This document shows, piece after piece, positions 27,652 to 37,855 of a stretch of DNA of 64,000 bases. The notes under the pieces were generated by a model. The model did no database searches. It saw only the letters and a list, made by a program, of their open reading frames with translations, and had not been told where the DNA came from. The DNA comes from Pseudoalteromonas galatheae (lineage in GTDB: Bacteria > Pseudomonadota > Gammaproteobacteria > Enterobacterales > Alteromonadaceae). The position numbers and the translations under genes were made by a program. The stretch covers positions 1,485,001-1,549,000 of the forward strand of contig NZ_PNCO02000001.1 in assembly GCF_005886105.2 (NCBI RefSeq), given 5' to 3'. Position 1 is the stretch's first letter; each line of letters opens with the position of its first letter.

Positions 27652-29424
27652 GTGAAATATAACGTACGCGAATTTGACGCAGTTGTAGTTGGTGCTGGTG
27701 GCGCGGGTATGCGCGCGGCACTCGCTATTTCAGAATCAGGTAAAACTTGTGCTCTTATTTCAAAAGTTTTCCCAACTCGTTCTCACACAGTATCTGCGCA
27801 AGGTGGTATTACAGTCGCGCTAGGTAATTCTCATGAGGATAACTGGGAATGGCACATGTACGATACGGTGAAAGGGTCAGACTACATTGGTGACCAAGAT
27901 GCCATCGAATACATGACTAAAACGGGTCCTGAAGCTATTACTGAGCTTGAGAACATGGGACTACCTTTTTCTCGTTTTGAAAATGGTCGTGTTTATCAGC
28001 GCCCATTCGGTGGTCAGTCTAAAAACTTCGGCGGTGAGCAGGCTGCACGTACAGCGGCGGCTGCTGACCGTACTGGTCACGCATTATTACATTGCTTGTA
28101 TCAGCAAAACGTGAAAAACAAAACAAACGTGTTCTCAGAGTGGTATGCGCTTGATTTAGTTAAAAACGACAAAGGCGACGTCGTTGGTGTTACCGCGATT
28201 GATATCGAAAGTGGCGAAGTCGTTTATTTCAAGTCTAAAGCAGTGGTATTAGCAACGGGTGGTGCAGGTCGTATTTACGCATCTACTACTAACGCACACA
28301 TTAACACTGGTGATGGTGTTGGTATGGCGGTGCGTGCTGGTATTTCAATGCAAGACATGGAAATGTGGCAGTTCCACCCAACCGGTATTGCAGGTGCAGG
28401 TACGCTTGTGACAGAAGGCTGTCGCGGTGAAGGTGGTTACCTTCTAAACAAAGACGGTGAACGCTTCATGGAGCGTTATGCACCTAACGCAAAAGACTTA
28501 GCTGGTCGTGACGTTGTTGCACGTGCAATGATGACAGAAATTCGTGAAGGCCGTGGCTGTGAGGGTCCTTGGGGTACACATATCAAGCTTAAACTCGATC
28601 ACCTTGGTGAAGAGATGCTAAATCTACGTTTACCTGGCGTATGTGACCTTTCTAAGACATTTGCACACGTTGACCCTGCTAAAGAACCAATTCCGGTCAT
28701 CCCAACATGTCACTACATGATGGGTGGTGTACCAACGAATGTGAATGGCCAAGTGTTAAGTGTTAGTGAAAATGGTGATGAGCGTATCATCGAAGGTTTA
28801 TTCGCTGTAGGTGAAATTGCGTGCGTATCAGTACACGGCGCAAACCGCTTAGGTGGCAACTCGTTGCTTGATTTAGTTGTATTTGGCCGTGCGGCAGGTA
28901 ACTTCCTAGGCACGTACCTAAACAACTTCGAGTCTACTGGTGAAGCATCGAAAGATGATGTTGATAACGCGTTCGCACGTTACAATCGCTGGGAGTCGTC
29001 TGAAGCTGGTAAAGGTGAAGATCCAGTACAAATTAAAAAAGACCTCCAAGAGTGTATGCAGCTTAACTTCTCTGTATTTAGAGAAGGCGATGCAATGGCT
29101 GAGGGCCTTAAAGAGCTTAAAGAAATCCGCGAGCGTCTTAAGCATGCTCGTCTAGATGACAAGTCATCTGAGTTCAATACGCAACGTATTGAGTGTTTAG
29201 AACTAGATAACTTGATGGAAACAGCGTACTCGACAGCAGTAGCCGCTAACTTCCGTACAGAGAGTCGTGGTGCACATTCACGTTTTGACTTCCCAGAGCG
29301 TGACGATGAGAACTGGCTGTGCCACTCAGTTCATCACCCGGGGTCTGATTCGATGACTAAGCGTGAAGTAAACTTTGCGCCTACAACCCGTGAAGCCTTC
29401 CCGCCAAAAGCACGTACATACTAG
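27652..29424 (+). CDS. sdhA: Succinate dehydrogenase flavoprotein subunit
   Basis: Catalytic subunit that oxidises succinate to fumarate with covalently bound FAD. The 590 residues have the dinucleotide loop [13 protein letters not shown] near 11, the FAD-attachment histidine in [11 protein letters not shown] (about 45) and the substrate segment [22 protein letters not shown]. The [15 protein letters not shown] motif and the C-terminal arginine-rich [14 protein letters not shown] are also present. The start is GTG directly after the sdhD stop. sdhB follows after 10 bp. Confidence 0.97.
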   Translation: MKYNVREFDAVVVGAGGAGMRAALAISESGKTCALISKVFPTRSHTVSAQGGITVALGNSHEDNWEWHMYDTVKGSDYIGDQDAIEYMTKTGPEAITELENMGLPFSRFENGRVYQRPFGGQSKNFGGEQAARTAAAADRTGHALLHCLYQQNVKNKTNVFSEWYALDLVKNDKGDVVGVTAIDIESGEVVYFKSKAVVLATGGAGRIYASTTNAHINTGDGVGMAVRAGISMQDMEMWQFHPTGIAGAGTLVTEGCRGEGGYLLNKDGERFMERYAPNAKDLAGRDVVARAMMTEIREGRGCEGPWGTHIKLKLDHLGEEMLNLRLPGVCDLSKTFAHVDPAKEPIPVIPTCHYMMGGVPTNVNGQVLSVSENGDERIIEGLFAVGEIACVSVHGANRLGGNSLLDLVVFGRAAGNFLGTYLNNFESTGEASKDDVDNAFARYNRWESSEAGKGEDPVQIKKDLQECMQLNFSVFREGDAMAEGLKELKEIRERLKHARLDDKSSEFNTQRIECLELDNLMETAYSTAVAANFRTESRGAHSRFDFPERDDENWLCHSVHHPGSDSMTKREVNFAPTTREAFPPKARTY

Positions 29425-29434
29425 GAGTTCAACG

Positions 29435-30154
29435 ATGGCGACTTTAGAATTATCAGTTTATCGTTACAATCCTGATGAAGATTCAGCACCGCGTATGCAG
29501 GACTATACTCTAGAAGTAGAGGAAGGTCGTGACATGATGGTGTTGGACGCTCTGATGCAATTAAAAGAGCAAGATCCAACTTTATCTTTCCGTCGTTCAT
29601 GTCGTGAGGGCGTTTGTGGCTCTGACGGCGTAAACATGAACGGTAAGAACGGCCTTGCCTGTATTACTCCAATTTCTGCGGTGCAGAAAGGTGGAAAAGG
29701 TAAGATCATTATTCGTCCATTACCGGGTTTACCAGTAATTCGTGACCTAGTAATTGACATGAGTCAGTTCTATACGCAGTACGAGAAGGTAAAGCCGTTT
29801 TTGATCAACGACAAGCCGACTGGCGGTGTTGAACGTCTTCAGTCTATTGAAGAACGTGAAAAGCTAGATGGTCTGTATGAATGTATTCTTTGTGCATGTT
29901 GTTCAACGTCTTGTCCTTCGTTCTGGTGGAATCCAGACAAGTTCATCGGTCCGGCAGGTCTTCTACACGCTTATCGTTTCTTGGCTGATAGCCGCGATAC
30001 AGCAACGGAAGAACGTCTTGCAGGCCTTGATGATGCGTTCAGTGTATTCCGTTGTCACGGTATCATGAACTGTGTTAACGTTTGTCCAAAAGGTCTTAAT
30101 CCAACTAAGGCAATTGGGCATATTAAATCAATGTTGTTAAACCGTTCGGTATAA
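29435..30154 (+). CDS. sdhB: Succinate dehydrogenase iron-sulfur subunit
   Basis: Carries electrons from FAD to quinone through three Fe-S clusters. SCREGVCGSDG binds the 2Fe-2S cluster, while CILCACCSTSCPSFWW and FRCHGIMNCVNVCPKGLNP hold the 4Fe-4S and 3Fe-4S clusters. The start ATG at 29435 follows TAGGAGTTC and gives a 239-residue protein like E. coli SdhB. The frame extends 20 codons upstream into sdhA, but that extension is not homologous. Confidence 0.96.
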   Translation: MATLELSVYRYNPDEDSAPRMQDYTLEVEEGRDMMVLDALMQLKEQDPTLSFRRSCREGVCGSDGVNMNGKNGLACITPISAVQKGGKGKIIIRPLPGLPVIRDLVIDMSQFYTQYEKVKPFLINDKPTGGVERLQSIEEREKLDGLYECILCACCSTSCPSFWWNPDKFIGPAGLLHAYRFLADSRDTATEERLAGLDDAFSVFRCHGIMNCVNVCPKGLNPTKAIGHIKSMLLNRSV

Positions 30155-30169
30155 CACATACTACTAGCT

Positions 30170-30204
30170 AAGATGGCAAGCAAATGCTTGCCATCTTGTT
30201 TTCG
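30170..30204 (+). terminator. Strong hairpin between sdhB and sucA
   Basis: AAGATGGCAAGC-AAAT-GCTTGCCATCTT is a 12-bp perfect stem followed by GTTTTCG. It sits 15 bp after the sdhB stop and 35 bp before sucA. It probably partly terminates sdh transcripts or protects them, allowing sdhCDAB and sucAB to differ in amount. Confidence 0.8.
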
Positions 30205-30238
30205 TTTGGGTTTCTGCGCTAGATAAAAGGGCTAATAG

Positions 30239-33052
30239 ATGCACGAAGGTGTGATGAAGGCATGGCTAGAATCTTCGCATTTGTACGGCGGTAACGTTGC
30301 GTACGTAGAAGATCTATATGAAGCGTATTTAGATGATGCAGCTTCAGTGCCAGAAGAGTGGCGAGAGGTGTTTGATCAACTACCAAAAGTTGATGGTGTG
30401 GATGTTGACACAAAGCATTCAGAAGTGAGAACGCAATTTGCGGAACTTGCTAAAAACAAACACAGAGAAGTCGTGGTTTCTGCAGAAGGTTCTGCTGATG
30501 CCAAACAAGTTAAAGTTCTGCAGTTAATTAATGCATTCCGTTTCAGAGGTCATCAGAACGCAAACCTAGATCCTCTAGGGATTTGGGATAGAGAGCGTGT
30601 TCGCGATCTTGACCCTGCTTTTCATGATTTAACCGATGCAGACTTAGATAAAGAATTTAACGTTGGCTCATTTGCTTGTGGCAAAGAGACAATGAAACTC
30701 AAAGACTTGTACGCTGCGCTTAAAGCGACATACTGTGGCTCTATCGGCGCTGAGTACATGCACATCACGTCTACCGAAGAAAAGCGTTGGCTACAACAGC
30801 GTTTGGAATCGTCCTTCTCGAAACCACAGTTCGACAAAGAAACCAAACTAAGAATCTATAAAGGCCTTACTGCTGCAGACGGCTTAGAAAAGTATCTGGG
30901 TGCAAAATTTCCGGGTGCGAAGCGTTTCTCTTTAGAAGGCGGTGATTCACTTGTGCCTATGCTGAAAGAGCTTATTCATCGTGCTGGTGAAAGTGGTCAG
31001 CAAGAAGCCGTAATTGGTATGGCTCACCGTGGTCGTCTAAACGTACTAGTGAATGTACTGGGTAAAAACCCACAAGAACTATTTGACGAGTTTGCTGGTA
31101 AATACGGTGAGCATGCAGGTTCGGGTGATGTTAAATACCACATGGGTTTCTCTTCTGACTTTGGTACGAAGGGTGGCAATGTTCACATGGCATTGGCATT
31201 TAACCCATCTCACCTTGAAATTGTAAACCCAGTAGTAATGGGCTCGGTACGTGCTCGTCTTGACCGACTAAATTGCCAAAGTGGCTCTAAAGCACTACCA
31301 ATCACAATTCACGGTGACTCTGCAATCGCAGGTCAAGGTGTCGTACAAGAAACGTTTAACTTATCGCAAACACGTGCATACGGCGTTGGCGGTTCGATCC
31401 GTATCGTAGTTAATAACCAAGTAGGTTTCACTACATCAAAACGCGAAGATACTCGTTCGACTGAATACTGCACTGATATCGCTAAAATGGTTCAGGCACC
31501 TATCTTCCACGTTAACGCTGACGACCCAGAAGCTGTTGCATTTGTTACACAAGTTGCACTTGATTTCCGTAACAAGTTTAAGCGTGATGTAGTGATTGAC
31601 TTAGTGTGTTACCGTCGTCATGGCCACAACGAAGCTGATGAGCCAAATGCGACTCAGCCGTTGATGTATCAAAAGATCAAAAAGCACCCAGTACCTCGTC
31701 AATTATATGCTGATCAGCTCGTACGTGAAGGTGTGATTTCTGAAGATGATGCGAAGCAGATTGCCGACGATTACCGTAATGGTCTTGATAAAGGTGTTTG
31801 TGTAGTAGAAGAAATTCAAAAAGAAACCAAGCATTCTTCTGATTGGTCTAAGTATGTTGGTCACGACTGGGACGCGCCTTATGAGCCAAAAGTTGCGTTA
31901 GATAAGCTTAAAGCGCTTGGCGAAAAGATTGCGAACTATCCTGAAACGCATAAAGCACAATCACGCGTTAAAAAGATTTACGACGACCGTAAACTAATGG
32001 CGCAAGGCGAGAAAATGCTTGATTGGGGTATGGCTGAGACATTGGCTTACGCGACTTTAGTTGACGAAGGCACAGACGTACGTCTTACTGGCCAGGATTC
32101 TGGTCGTGGCACATTCTTCCATCGTCATGCTGTAGTACATAACCAAAAAGACGCGTCTACTTATCTTCCGCTACAAAACATTCGTGAAGGCCAAGGCCTG
32201 TTCGAAGTGTACGATTCAGTATTGTCGGAAGAGGCGGTACTTGCATTCGAGTATGGTTATGCGACAGCAGAGCCAACGTCATTGGTACTGTGGGAAGCGC
32301 AATTCGGTGATTTTGCCAACGGTGCTCAAGTCGTATTTGACCAATTCCTTAGCTCAGGTGAACAGAAGTGGGGCCGTCTATGTGGTTTAACACTTTTACT
32401 TCCTCACGGCTATGAAGGTCAAGGTCCAGAGCACAGTTCTTCGCGCTTAGAGCGTTATTTGCAGCTTTGTGCTGACCACAATATGCAAGTATGTGTACCG
32501 TCAACACCAGCGCAAGTATACGCAATGTTACGTCGTCAATCGGTTCGTCCACTGCGTCGTCCATTGATCGTAATGACGCCTAAGTCGCTATTACGCCACC
32601 CACTAGCGGTTTCTAGCCTAGAAGAGCTATCTGAAGGCGTATTCAACAACATGATCGATGAGATTGATGATATCAATCCTGAAAACGTTGAGCGTGTGGT
32701 GTTCTGTAGCGGTAAGGTTTATTACGAACTACTGCAAGAACGTCGTAAGCAAGAACTTAACAACGTTGCTATCGTTCGTGTTGAACAGCTATATCCTTTC
32801 CCTCACAAAGAGATGGATGAGATCATGGCTCGTTACCAGCACGTAAAAGATTTTGTTTGGTGTCAAGAAGAGCCACAAAACCAAGGTGCTTGGTACTGTT
32901 CACAGCATCATTTCTGGGAAGCTATCCCAGCTGGCGCAAATCTGACGTATGCAGGCCGTAAGGCTTCAGCTGCACCAGCATGTGGATACATGTCTACACA
33001 TACTAAAGAACAAAACGCGTTAATTGCTGACGCTTTAACAATTAAGAAATAA
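30239..33052 (+). CDS. sucA: 2-oxoglutarate dehydrogenase E1 component
   Basis: Thiamine-diphosphate decarboxylase of the 2-oxoglutarate dehydrogenase complex. The 937 residues match E. coli SucA in length. It begins with the E2-binding KAWLESSHLYGGNVAYVEDLYEAYL. It has the active-site segments AHRGRLNVLVNVLGK and HGDSAIAGQGVVQET, then the transketolase-like C-terminal half (LLPHGYEGQGPEHSSSRLERYLQL). ATG 30239 is used; ATG 30254 is possible. sucB follows after 10 bp. Confidence 0.96.
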   Translation: MHEGVMKAWLESSHLYGGNVAYVEDLYEAYLDDAASVPEEWREVFDQLPKVDGVDVDTKHSEVRTQFAELAKNKHREVVVSAEGSADAKQVKVLQLINAFRFRGHQNANLDPLGIWDRERVRDLDPAFHDLTDADLDKEFNVGSFACGKETMKLKDLYAALKATYCGSIGAEYMHITSTEEKRWLQQRLESSFSKPQFDKETKLRIYKGLTAADGLEKYLGAKFPGAKRFSLEGGDSLVPMLKELIHRAGESGQQEAVIGMAHRGRLNVLVNVLGKNPQELFDEFAGKYGEHAGSGDVKYHMGFSSDFGTKGGNVHMALAFNPSHLEIVNPVVMGSVRARLDRLNCQSGSKALPITIHGDSAIAGQGVVQETFNLSQTRAYGVGGSIRIVVNNQVGFTTSKREDTRSTEYCTDIAKMVQAPIFHVNADDPEAVAFVTQVALDFRNKFKRDVVIDLVCYRRHGHNEADEPNATQPLMYQKIKKHPVPRQLYADQLVREGVISEDDAKQIADDYRNGLDKGVCVVEEIQKETKHSSDWSKYVGHDWDAPYEPKVALDKLKALGEKIANYPETHKAQSRVKKIYDDRKLMAQGEKMLDWGMAETLAYATLVDEGTDVRLTGQDSGRGTFFHRHAVVHNQKDASTYLPLQNIREGQGLFEVYDSVLSEEAVLAFEYGYATAEPTSLVLWEAQFGDFANGAQVVFDQFLSSGEQKWGRLCGLTLLLPHGYEGQGPEHSSSRLERYLQLCADHNMQVCVPSTPAQVYAMLRRQSVRPLRRPLIVMTPKSLLRHPLAVSSLEELSEGVFNNMIDEIDDINPENVERVVFCSGKVYYELLQERRKQELNNVAIVRVEQLYPFPHKEMDEIMARYQHVKDFVWCQEEPQNQGAWYCSQHHFWEAIPAGANLTYAGRKASAAPACGYMSTHTKEQNALIADALTIKK

Positions 33053-33062
33053 GGAATAAGAG

Positions 33063-34556
33063 ATGACAACCGAAATTAAGGTGCCTGTTCTTCCTGAGTC
33101 TGTTGCAGATGCAACGGTTGCTACATGGCATGTAAGCGTTGGCGATAAAGTGACTCGCGATCAAAACTTAGTTGACATCGAAACGGATAAGGTCGTTTTA
33201 GAAGTGGTAGCACCAGAAGATGGTGTTATCGTTGCAATTTCTGAAGAAGAAGGCGCAACCGTTCTTGGCGAACAAGTTATTGCACAACTAGGTGCTGCTG
33301 ATGAAGCAGCAGCGCCTGCTCAATCAAATGAAAAACCAGCAGCGTCAGAATCGGCGCCAGCAGCAGAAGGTAAAGAAGTGGACATTAAAGTACCTGTACT
33401 TCCTGAGTCAGTAGCAGATGCTACTATCGCAACTTGGCACGTTCAACCAGGTGAAGCGGTTAGCCGCGACCAGAACCTAGTTGATATTGAAACTGATAAA
33501 GTGGTTCTTGAAGTTGTTGCACCTGAAGACGGTGTGATGGGTGAGCACATCCACGCTGAAGGTGAGACTGTACTAGGTGATCAAGTTATCGGTAAAATCG
33601 TTGCCGGTGGTGCACCAGCTGCATCATCAAGTGCTAAGAAAGAAGAAGCACCAGCAGCTGCTTCTGACGAAAACTCAGATGTACTAACGCCATCTGTTCG
33701 TCGTCTTATCGCAGAAAAAGGCCTTGATGCTGCTAAGATCAAAGGTTCTGGTAAAGGCGGTCGCATTACTAAGGAAGACGTTGATGCTTTCCTAAAAGCA
33801 CCAGCAAAATCAGAGTCTAAGCCTGCGGCTTCTGCACCAGCAGCGCCTGTAGGTGAACGTACACAAAAGCGTGTACCTATGACTCGTCTGCGTAAGACAA
33901 TCGCTAACCGTCTATTAGAAGCGAAGAACTCAACAGCAATGCTGACGACGTTCAACGAAGTAAACATGAAGCCAATCATGGATCTTCGTAAGCAATACCA
34001 AGAAGTTTTTGAGAAGCGTCACGGTATCCGTTTAGGTTTCATGTCTTTCTACGTGAAAGCAGTAACGGAAGCCCTTAAGCGTTTCCCTGAAGTAAACGCG
34101 TCAATCGACGGTGATGATATCGTTTACCACAACTACTTTGATATCAGCATCGCGGTATCAACGCCTCGTGGTCTAGTGACTCCGGTACTACGTGATTGCG
34201 ATAAGCTTTCAGTTGCTGAAATCGAAAAGAACATTCGTGAACTGGCTATCAAAGGCCGTGACGGTAAGCTAACAGTAGATGATATGACTGGCGGTAACTT
34301 CACAATCACCAACGGTGGTGTGTTTGGTTCACTCCTTTCTACGCCTATCATCAACTTGCCACAATCTTCAATCTTGGGTATGCACAAAATCCAAGAGCGT
34401 CCTATGGCAGTAAATGGTAAGGTTGAAATCTTACCTATGATGTATCTAGCGCTTTCTTATGACCACCGTCAAATCGATGGTAAAGAGTCAGTTGGCTTCC
34501 TAGTGACGATTAAAGAGTTGCTTGAAGATCCAACACGTTTACTACTAGACGTATAA
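33063..34556 (+). CDS. sucB: Dihydrolipoyl succinyltransferase (E2) with two lipoyl domains
   Basis: Core E2 of the 2-oxoglutarate dehydrogenase complex, which transfers succinyl groups to CoA. The 497 residues are longer than the roughly 400 of E. coli SucB. The N-terminus has two near-identical lipoyl domains whose lipoylated lysines are K43 and K146, both in [13 protein letters not shown]. An Ala/Pro linker joins them. The E1/E3-binding domain follows ([38 protein letters not shown], about 207-245), then the catalytic domain with [15 protein letters not shown]. The E3 gene (lpd) is not in this window. Confidence 0.96.
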   Translation: MTTEIKVPVLPESVADATVATWHVSVGDKVTRDQNLVDIETDKVVLEVVAPEDGVIVAISEEEGATVLGEQVIAQLGAADEAAAPAQSNEKPAASESAPAAEGKEVDIKVPVLPESVADATIATWHVQPGEAVSRDQNLVDIETDKVVLEVVAPEDGVMGEHIHAEGETVLGDQVIGKIVAGGAPAASSSAKKEEAPAAASDENSDVLTPSVRRLIAEKGLDAAKIKGSGKGGRITKEDVDAFLKAPAKSESKPAASAPAAPVGERTQKRVPMTRLRKTIANRLLEAKNSTAMLTTFNEVNMKPIMDLRKQYQEVFEKRHGIRLGFMSFYVKAVTEALKRFPEVNASIDGDDIVYHNYFDISIAVSTPRGLVTPVLRDCDKLSVAEIEKNIRELAIKGRDGKLTVDDMTGGNFTITNGGVFGSLLSTPIINLPQSSILGMHKIQERPMAVNGKVEILPMMYLALSYDHRQIDGKESVGFLVTIKELLEDPTRLLLDV

Positions 34557-34572
34557 TATTTGTTTAAAGAAT

Positions 34573-34603
34573 AAGCTGTATGCTCGCATGCAGCTTTTTT
34601 TTT
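34573..34603 (+). terminator. Terminator after sucB
   Basis: AAGCTGTATGC and GCATGCAGCTT pair with one bulge around a TC loop and end in a run of nine T. It separates sucAB from sucCD. Confidence 0.88.
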
Positions 34604-34729
34604 GCGCCTTTGGTCTAAGTGGGGTTTTCATCAGAAGCCTTGGGATCTATACTATGTGCGCAATTTGGGATAGCTGACTATTTGCATAAATATTCAGCTT
34701 TTTTAGTATAAAAAATTGGATAAAGCATC

Positions 34730-35896
34730 ATGAATTTGCATGAGTATCAGGCAAAACAACTTTTTGCCGAATATGGTTTACCTGTATCAGAAGGCTTTGC
34801 TTGTGATACACCTCAAGAAGCAGTAGAAGCTGCTGGTAAAATCGGTGGAGACAAGTGGGTTGTTAAGTGTCAAGTACACGCTGGCGGCCGTGGTAAAGCT
34901 GGCGGTGTTAAACTTGCAGACAGCAAAGACGAAATCCGCGCATTCGCTGAAAACTGGTTAGGTAAAAACCTAGTTACTTACCAAACAGACGAGAAAGGTC
35001 AGCCAGTTGCTAAAATCTTAGTAGAAAGCTGCACTGATATTGCAAATGAACTATACCTAGGTGCTGTTGTTGACCGTGGTTCACGTAAGATCGTGTTCAT
35101 GGCATCAACTGAAGGTGGTGTAGAAATTGAACAAGTTGCAGAAGAAACGCCTGAACTAATTCATAAAGCTGAGATCGACCCACTTGTAGGTCCTCAAGCT
35201 TATCAAGGTCGTGAGCTAGCGTTCAAACTAGGTTTGAACCCAACTCAAGTTAAGCAGTTCACTAAGATCTTCATGGGTCTAGCGCAAATGTTTATCAACC
35301 ACGACTTTGCACTACTAGAGATCAACCCGCTAGTAATCACAGACGCTGGTAACCTACACTGCCTAGACGGCAAAATCGGTGTTGACGGTAACGCATTATT
35401 CCGCCAGCCTAAGATCCGTGAATTCCACGATCCTTCACAAGAAGATGCACGTGAAGCTCACGCTGCAAGCTTCGAGTTAAACTACGTTGCTCTAGACGGT
35501 AACGTTGGTTGTATGGTTAACGGTGCAGGCCTTGCGATGGGTACTATGGACATCGTAAACCTACACGGCGGCAAGCCAGCTAACTTCCTAGACGTTGGTG
35601 GCGGCGCGACGAAAGAGCGTGTATCTGAAGCATTTAAGATCATCCTTTCTGATGACAATGTTAAAGCAGTATTAGTTAACATCTTCGGTGGTATCGTACG
35701 TTGTGACATGATCGCTGAAGGTATTATCGGTGCGGTTAAAGAAGTTGGCGTAAACGTACCAGTAGTTGTACGTCTTGAAGGTACTAACGCTGAAGCTGGT
35801 CGTGAAGTACTAGCTAACTCTGGCCTTGACATCATTGCAGCTGAGTCACTAACTGACGCTGCTGAGAAAGTAGTTGCTGCTGCGGAGGGCAAATAA
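34730..35896 (+). CDS. sucC: Succinyl-CoA synthetase beta subunit
   Basis: Makes ATP or GTP from succinyl-CoA together with SucD. The 388 residues show the ATP-grasp start [22 protein letters not shown] and the nucleotide-binding segment [23 protein letters not shown] near 200 and the C-terminal [16 protein letters not shown] are also present. Its stop codon TAA shares one base with the sucD ATG, coupling translation. Confidence 0.97.
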   Translation: MNLHEYQAKQLFAEYGLPVSEGFACDTPQEAVEAAGKIGGDKWVVKCQVHAGGRGKAGGVKLADSKDEIRAFAENWLGKNLVTYQTDEKGQPVAKILVESCTDIANELYLGAVVDRGSRKIVFMASTEGGVEIEQVAEETPELIHKAEIDPLVGPQAYQGRELAFKLGLNPTQVKQFTKIFMGLAQMFINHDFALLEINPLVITDAGNLHCLDGKIGVDGNALFRQPKIREFHDPSQEDAREAHAASFELNYVALDGNVGCMVNGAGLAMGTMDIVNLHGGKPANFLDVGGGATKERVSEAFKIILSDDNVKAVLVNIFGGIVRCDMIAEGIIGAVKEVGVNVPVVVRLEGTNAEAGREVLANSGLDIIAAESLTDAAEKVVAAAEGK

Positions 35897-36768
35897 TGTC
35901 TGTACTAATTAACAAAGATACTAAAGTAATCTGTCAAGGTTTCACTGGTGGTCAGGGTACTTTCCACTCTGAGCAAGCTATCCAGTACGGTACGCAAATG
36001 GTTGGTGGTGTTTCTCCTGGTAAAGGCGGCACAACTCACCTAGGTCTACCTGTATTTAACACAGTACGTGAAGCGGTAGAGTCAACTGGTGCAACTGCAT
36101 CTGTTATCTACGTACCAGCTGCTTTCTGTAAAGACGCTATCCTTGAAGCGATCGACGCAGGTATCGAGCTAATCGTATGTATCACTGAAGGCATCCCTAC
36201 ACTAGACATGGTTGATGTTAAAGTGAAGCTAGAAGAAACTGGCGTTCGCATGATTGGTCCTAACTGCCCAGGTGTTATCACTCCAGGTGAAACTAAGATC
36301 GGTATCATGCCAGGTCACATCCACATGCCTGGTAAAGTAGGTATCGTGTCACGTTCTGGTACTTTGACTTATGAAGCAGTTAAGCAAACAACTGACGCTG
36401 GCTTCGGTCAATCTACTTGTGTTGGTATCGGTGGTGACCCAATCCCAGGCACTAACTTCATCGACGTACTAGAGATGTTCCAAAACGATCCGCAAACTGA
36501 AGCTATCGTAATGATCGGTGAGATCGGTGGTACAGCTGAAGAAGAAGCGGCTGAGTACATCAAGCACAACGTAACTAAGCCTGTTGTTTCTTACATTGCT
36601 GGTGTTACAGCTCCTCCAGGTAAGCGTATGGGTCACGCTGGTGCAATTATCGCAGGCGGTAAAGGTACAGCTGATGAGAAATTCGCAGCACTTGAAGCAG
36701 CGGGTGTTAAAACAGTTCGCTCTCTTGCAGAAATCGGTTCTGCACTAAAAGAGAAAGCGGGTTGGTAA
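35896..36768 (+). CDS. sucD: Succinyl-CoA synthetase alpha subunit
   Basis: Carries the CoA-binding domain and the phosphorylated histidine. 290 residues: [17 protein letters not shown] near the start, [13 protein letters not shown] near 123 and [17 protein letters not shown], where H247 is the phospho-histidine. It overlaps the sucC stop by one base, and a clean terminator follows. Codon use in sucCD is strongly biased to a small set, typical of highly expressed genes. Confidence 0.97.
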   Translation: MSVLINKDTKVICQGFTGGQGTFHSEQAIQYGTQMVGGVSPGKGGTTHLGLPVFNTVREAVESTGATASVIYVPAAFCKDAILEAIDAGIELIVCITEGIPTLDMVDVKVKLEETGVRMIGPNCPGVITPGETKIGIMPGHIHMPGKVGIVSRSGTLTYEAVKQTTDAGFGQSTCVGIGGDPIPGTNFIDVLEMFQNDPQTEAIVMIGEIGGTAEEEAAEYIKHNVTKPVVSYIAGVTAPPGKRMGHAGAIIAGGKGTADEKFAALEAAGVKTVRSLAEIGSALKEKAGW

Positions 36769-36784
36769 GTTAATACCACGTGTT

Positions 36785-36811
36785 AAAAAGGCTCCTTACG
36801 GAGCCTTTTTT
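36785..36811 (+). terminator. Terminator after sucD
   Basis: AAAAAGGCTCC-TTAC-GGAGCCTTTTTT forms a perfect stem with a terminal T-run, 16 bp after the stop. It closes the TCA gene block. Confidence 0.92.
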
Positions 36812-36842
36812 GATCTAGTTATACCTATTGTATGAGTGAATT

Positions 36843-37427
36843 ATGCCTTTTCATAAACTCGGTCAGTTTTGTGAAGCCACAAGAAATGAATTATTAACAT
36901 TTATTAGGGAGAATCCAACGTTCGGTACAAAGCGCTGCGGCCGCAATGAAATATTGTTGCAGCAAGGACAAATGCAACATTATGGCTTCTTTATCCACTC
37001 TGGCAAGCTCGTCTCATCGGTAGTAAATGAAGTAGGGGAACTAAGACATAAGGAGTTCTATTTTGCTGGCGAACTTTGTATTTTATTTGCTGAGTGGATC
37101 CAAAAATCTCCTAGCTTCTATCAAATCTCTGCGCTGGATGATGCAAAGGTTGTACTCGTTCCGTTAGCCAAATTGGAACAAGATAATCTCCGCGCACTTA
37201 AATTAAAATTATTACAACAACAGTTGCTATTCAAAGAAGCAAAAGAAGCGTTTCTATTACTAAATACGCTTGAGCAAAGGTATTGTTTTTTGCGTGACGA
37301 ACGTCCACATTGGGTTAATGGTTTGGCAAATTATGATCTTGCTAATTATTTGGGTGTAACGCCTCAAGGCTTATCACGGTTAAAGTCGCGAGTAAACAAT
37401 GCACAAGTGACCACAACTAAGCGCTAG
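36843..37427 (+). CDS. Crp/Fnr-type cyclic-nucleotide-binding-domain regulator
   Basis: A 194-residue protein with a cNMP-binding beta-roll (about 25-115: NEILLQQGQMQHYGFFIHSGKLVSS, then FYFAGELCILF). A connecting helix follows (about 117-140). A short C-terminal region ANYDLANYLGVTPQGLSRLKSRV reads as a helix-turn-helix. Family members such as Crp are 205-215 residues, so this is slightly short. It has no Fnr-type cysteine cluster. The ligand and targets are unknown. It lies alone after sucD and converges on the monooxygenase-like gene. Confidence 0.8.
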   Translation: MPFHKLGQFCEATRNELLTFIRENPTFGTKRCGRNEILLQQGQMQHYGFFIHSGKLVSSVVNEVGELRHKEFYFAGELCILFAEWIQKSPSFYQISALDDAKVVLVPLAKLEQDNLRALKLKLLQQQLLFKEAKEAFLLLNTLEQRYCFLRDERPHWVNGLANYDLANYLGVTPQGLSRLKSRVNNAQVTTTKR

Positions 37428-37428
37428 C

Positions 37429-37740
37429 TCAAAGACTATATTCACGCTCTACCTTAGCAATACGAGTTGTATAGCTTTGATACCATTTCTTATTACCGCT
37501 TTTTTGTGCCTCAATATGCTCAGCATTGGCTTTCCATGCTTTGATTGATTCTAAGTCGCGCCAATAAGAAACCGTGATCCCAACCTCTTCACGCGCAGAT
37601 TCTAATCCTAAAAAGCCAGGTTGAAGCTGTGCAAGCTCGACCATTCTCGACGCGGTTCGGGCGTAGCCCTCATCGTCTTCATTTTTTATATTGGTAAAAA
37701 TTACGGCGTAATAGGGTGGTGGTGGGGTAGTTGCAATCAT
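37429..37740 (-). CDS. Antibiotic-biosynthesis-monooxygenase (ABM) fold protein
   Basis: A 103-residue dimeric alpha-beta barrel protein. YYAVIFTNIKNEDDEGYARTASRMVELAQLQPGFLGLESARE and ITVSYWRDLESIKAWKANAEHIEAQ are typical of the ABM superfamily. That family includes quinol monooxygenases and heme-degrading proteins, but many members have no known reaction. It converges with the Crp-like gene, with one base between them. Function beyond the fold is not assigned. Confidence 0.8.
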   Translation of the reverse strand: MIATTPPPPYYAVIFTNIKNEDDEGYARTASRMVELAQLQPGFLGLESAREEVGITVSYWRDLESIKAWKANAEHIEAQKSGNKKWYQSYTTRIAKVEREYSL

Positions 37741-37855
37741 AAGTTGTAGCGCAGTAAATTGTAGATGCTATGTTTATACCAATTAAGCTGTGCTTAAATC
37801 AATCACGATAAATGATGAGTTACTCATCAGAGCAACTCAGCATTTATTTTTAATA

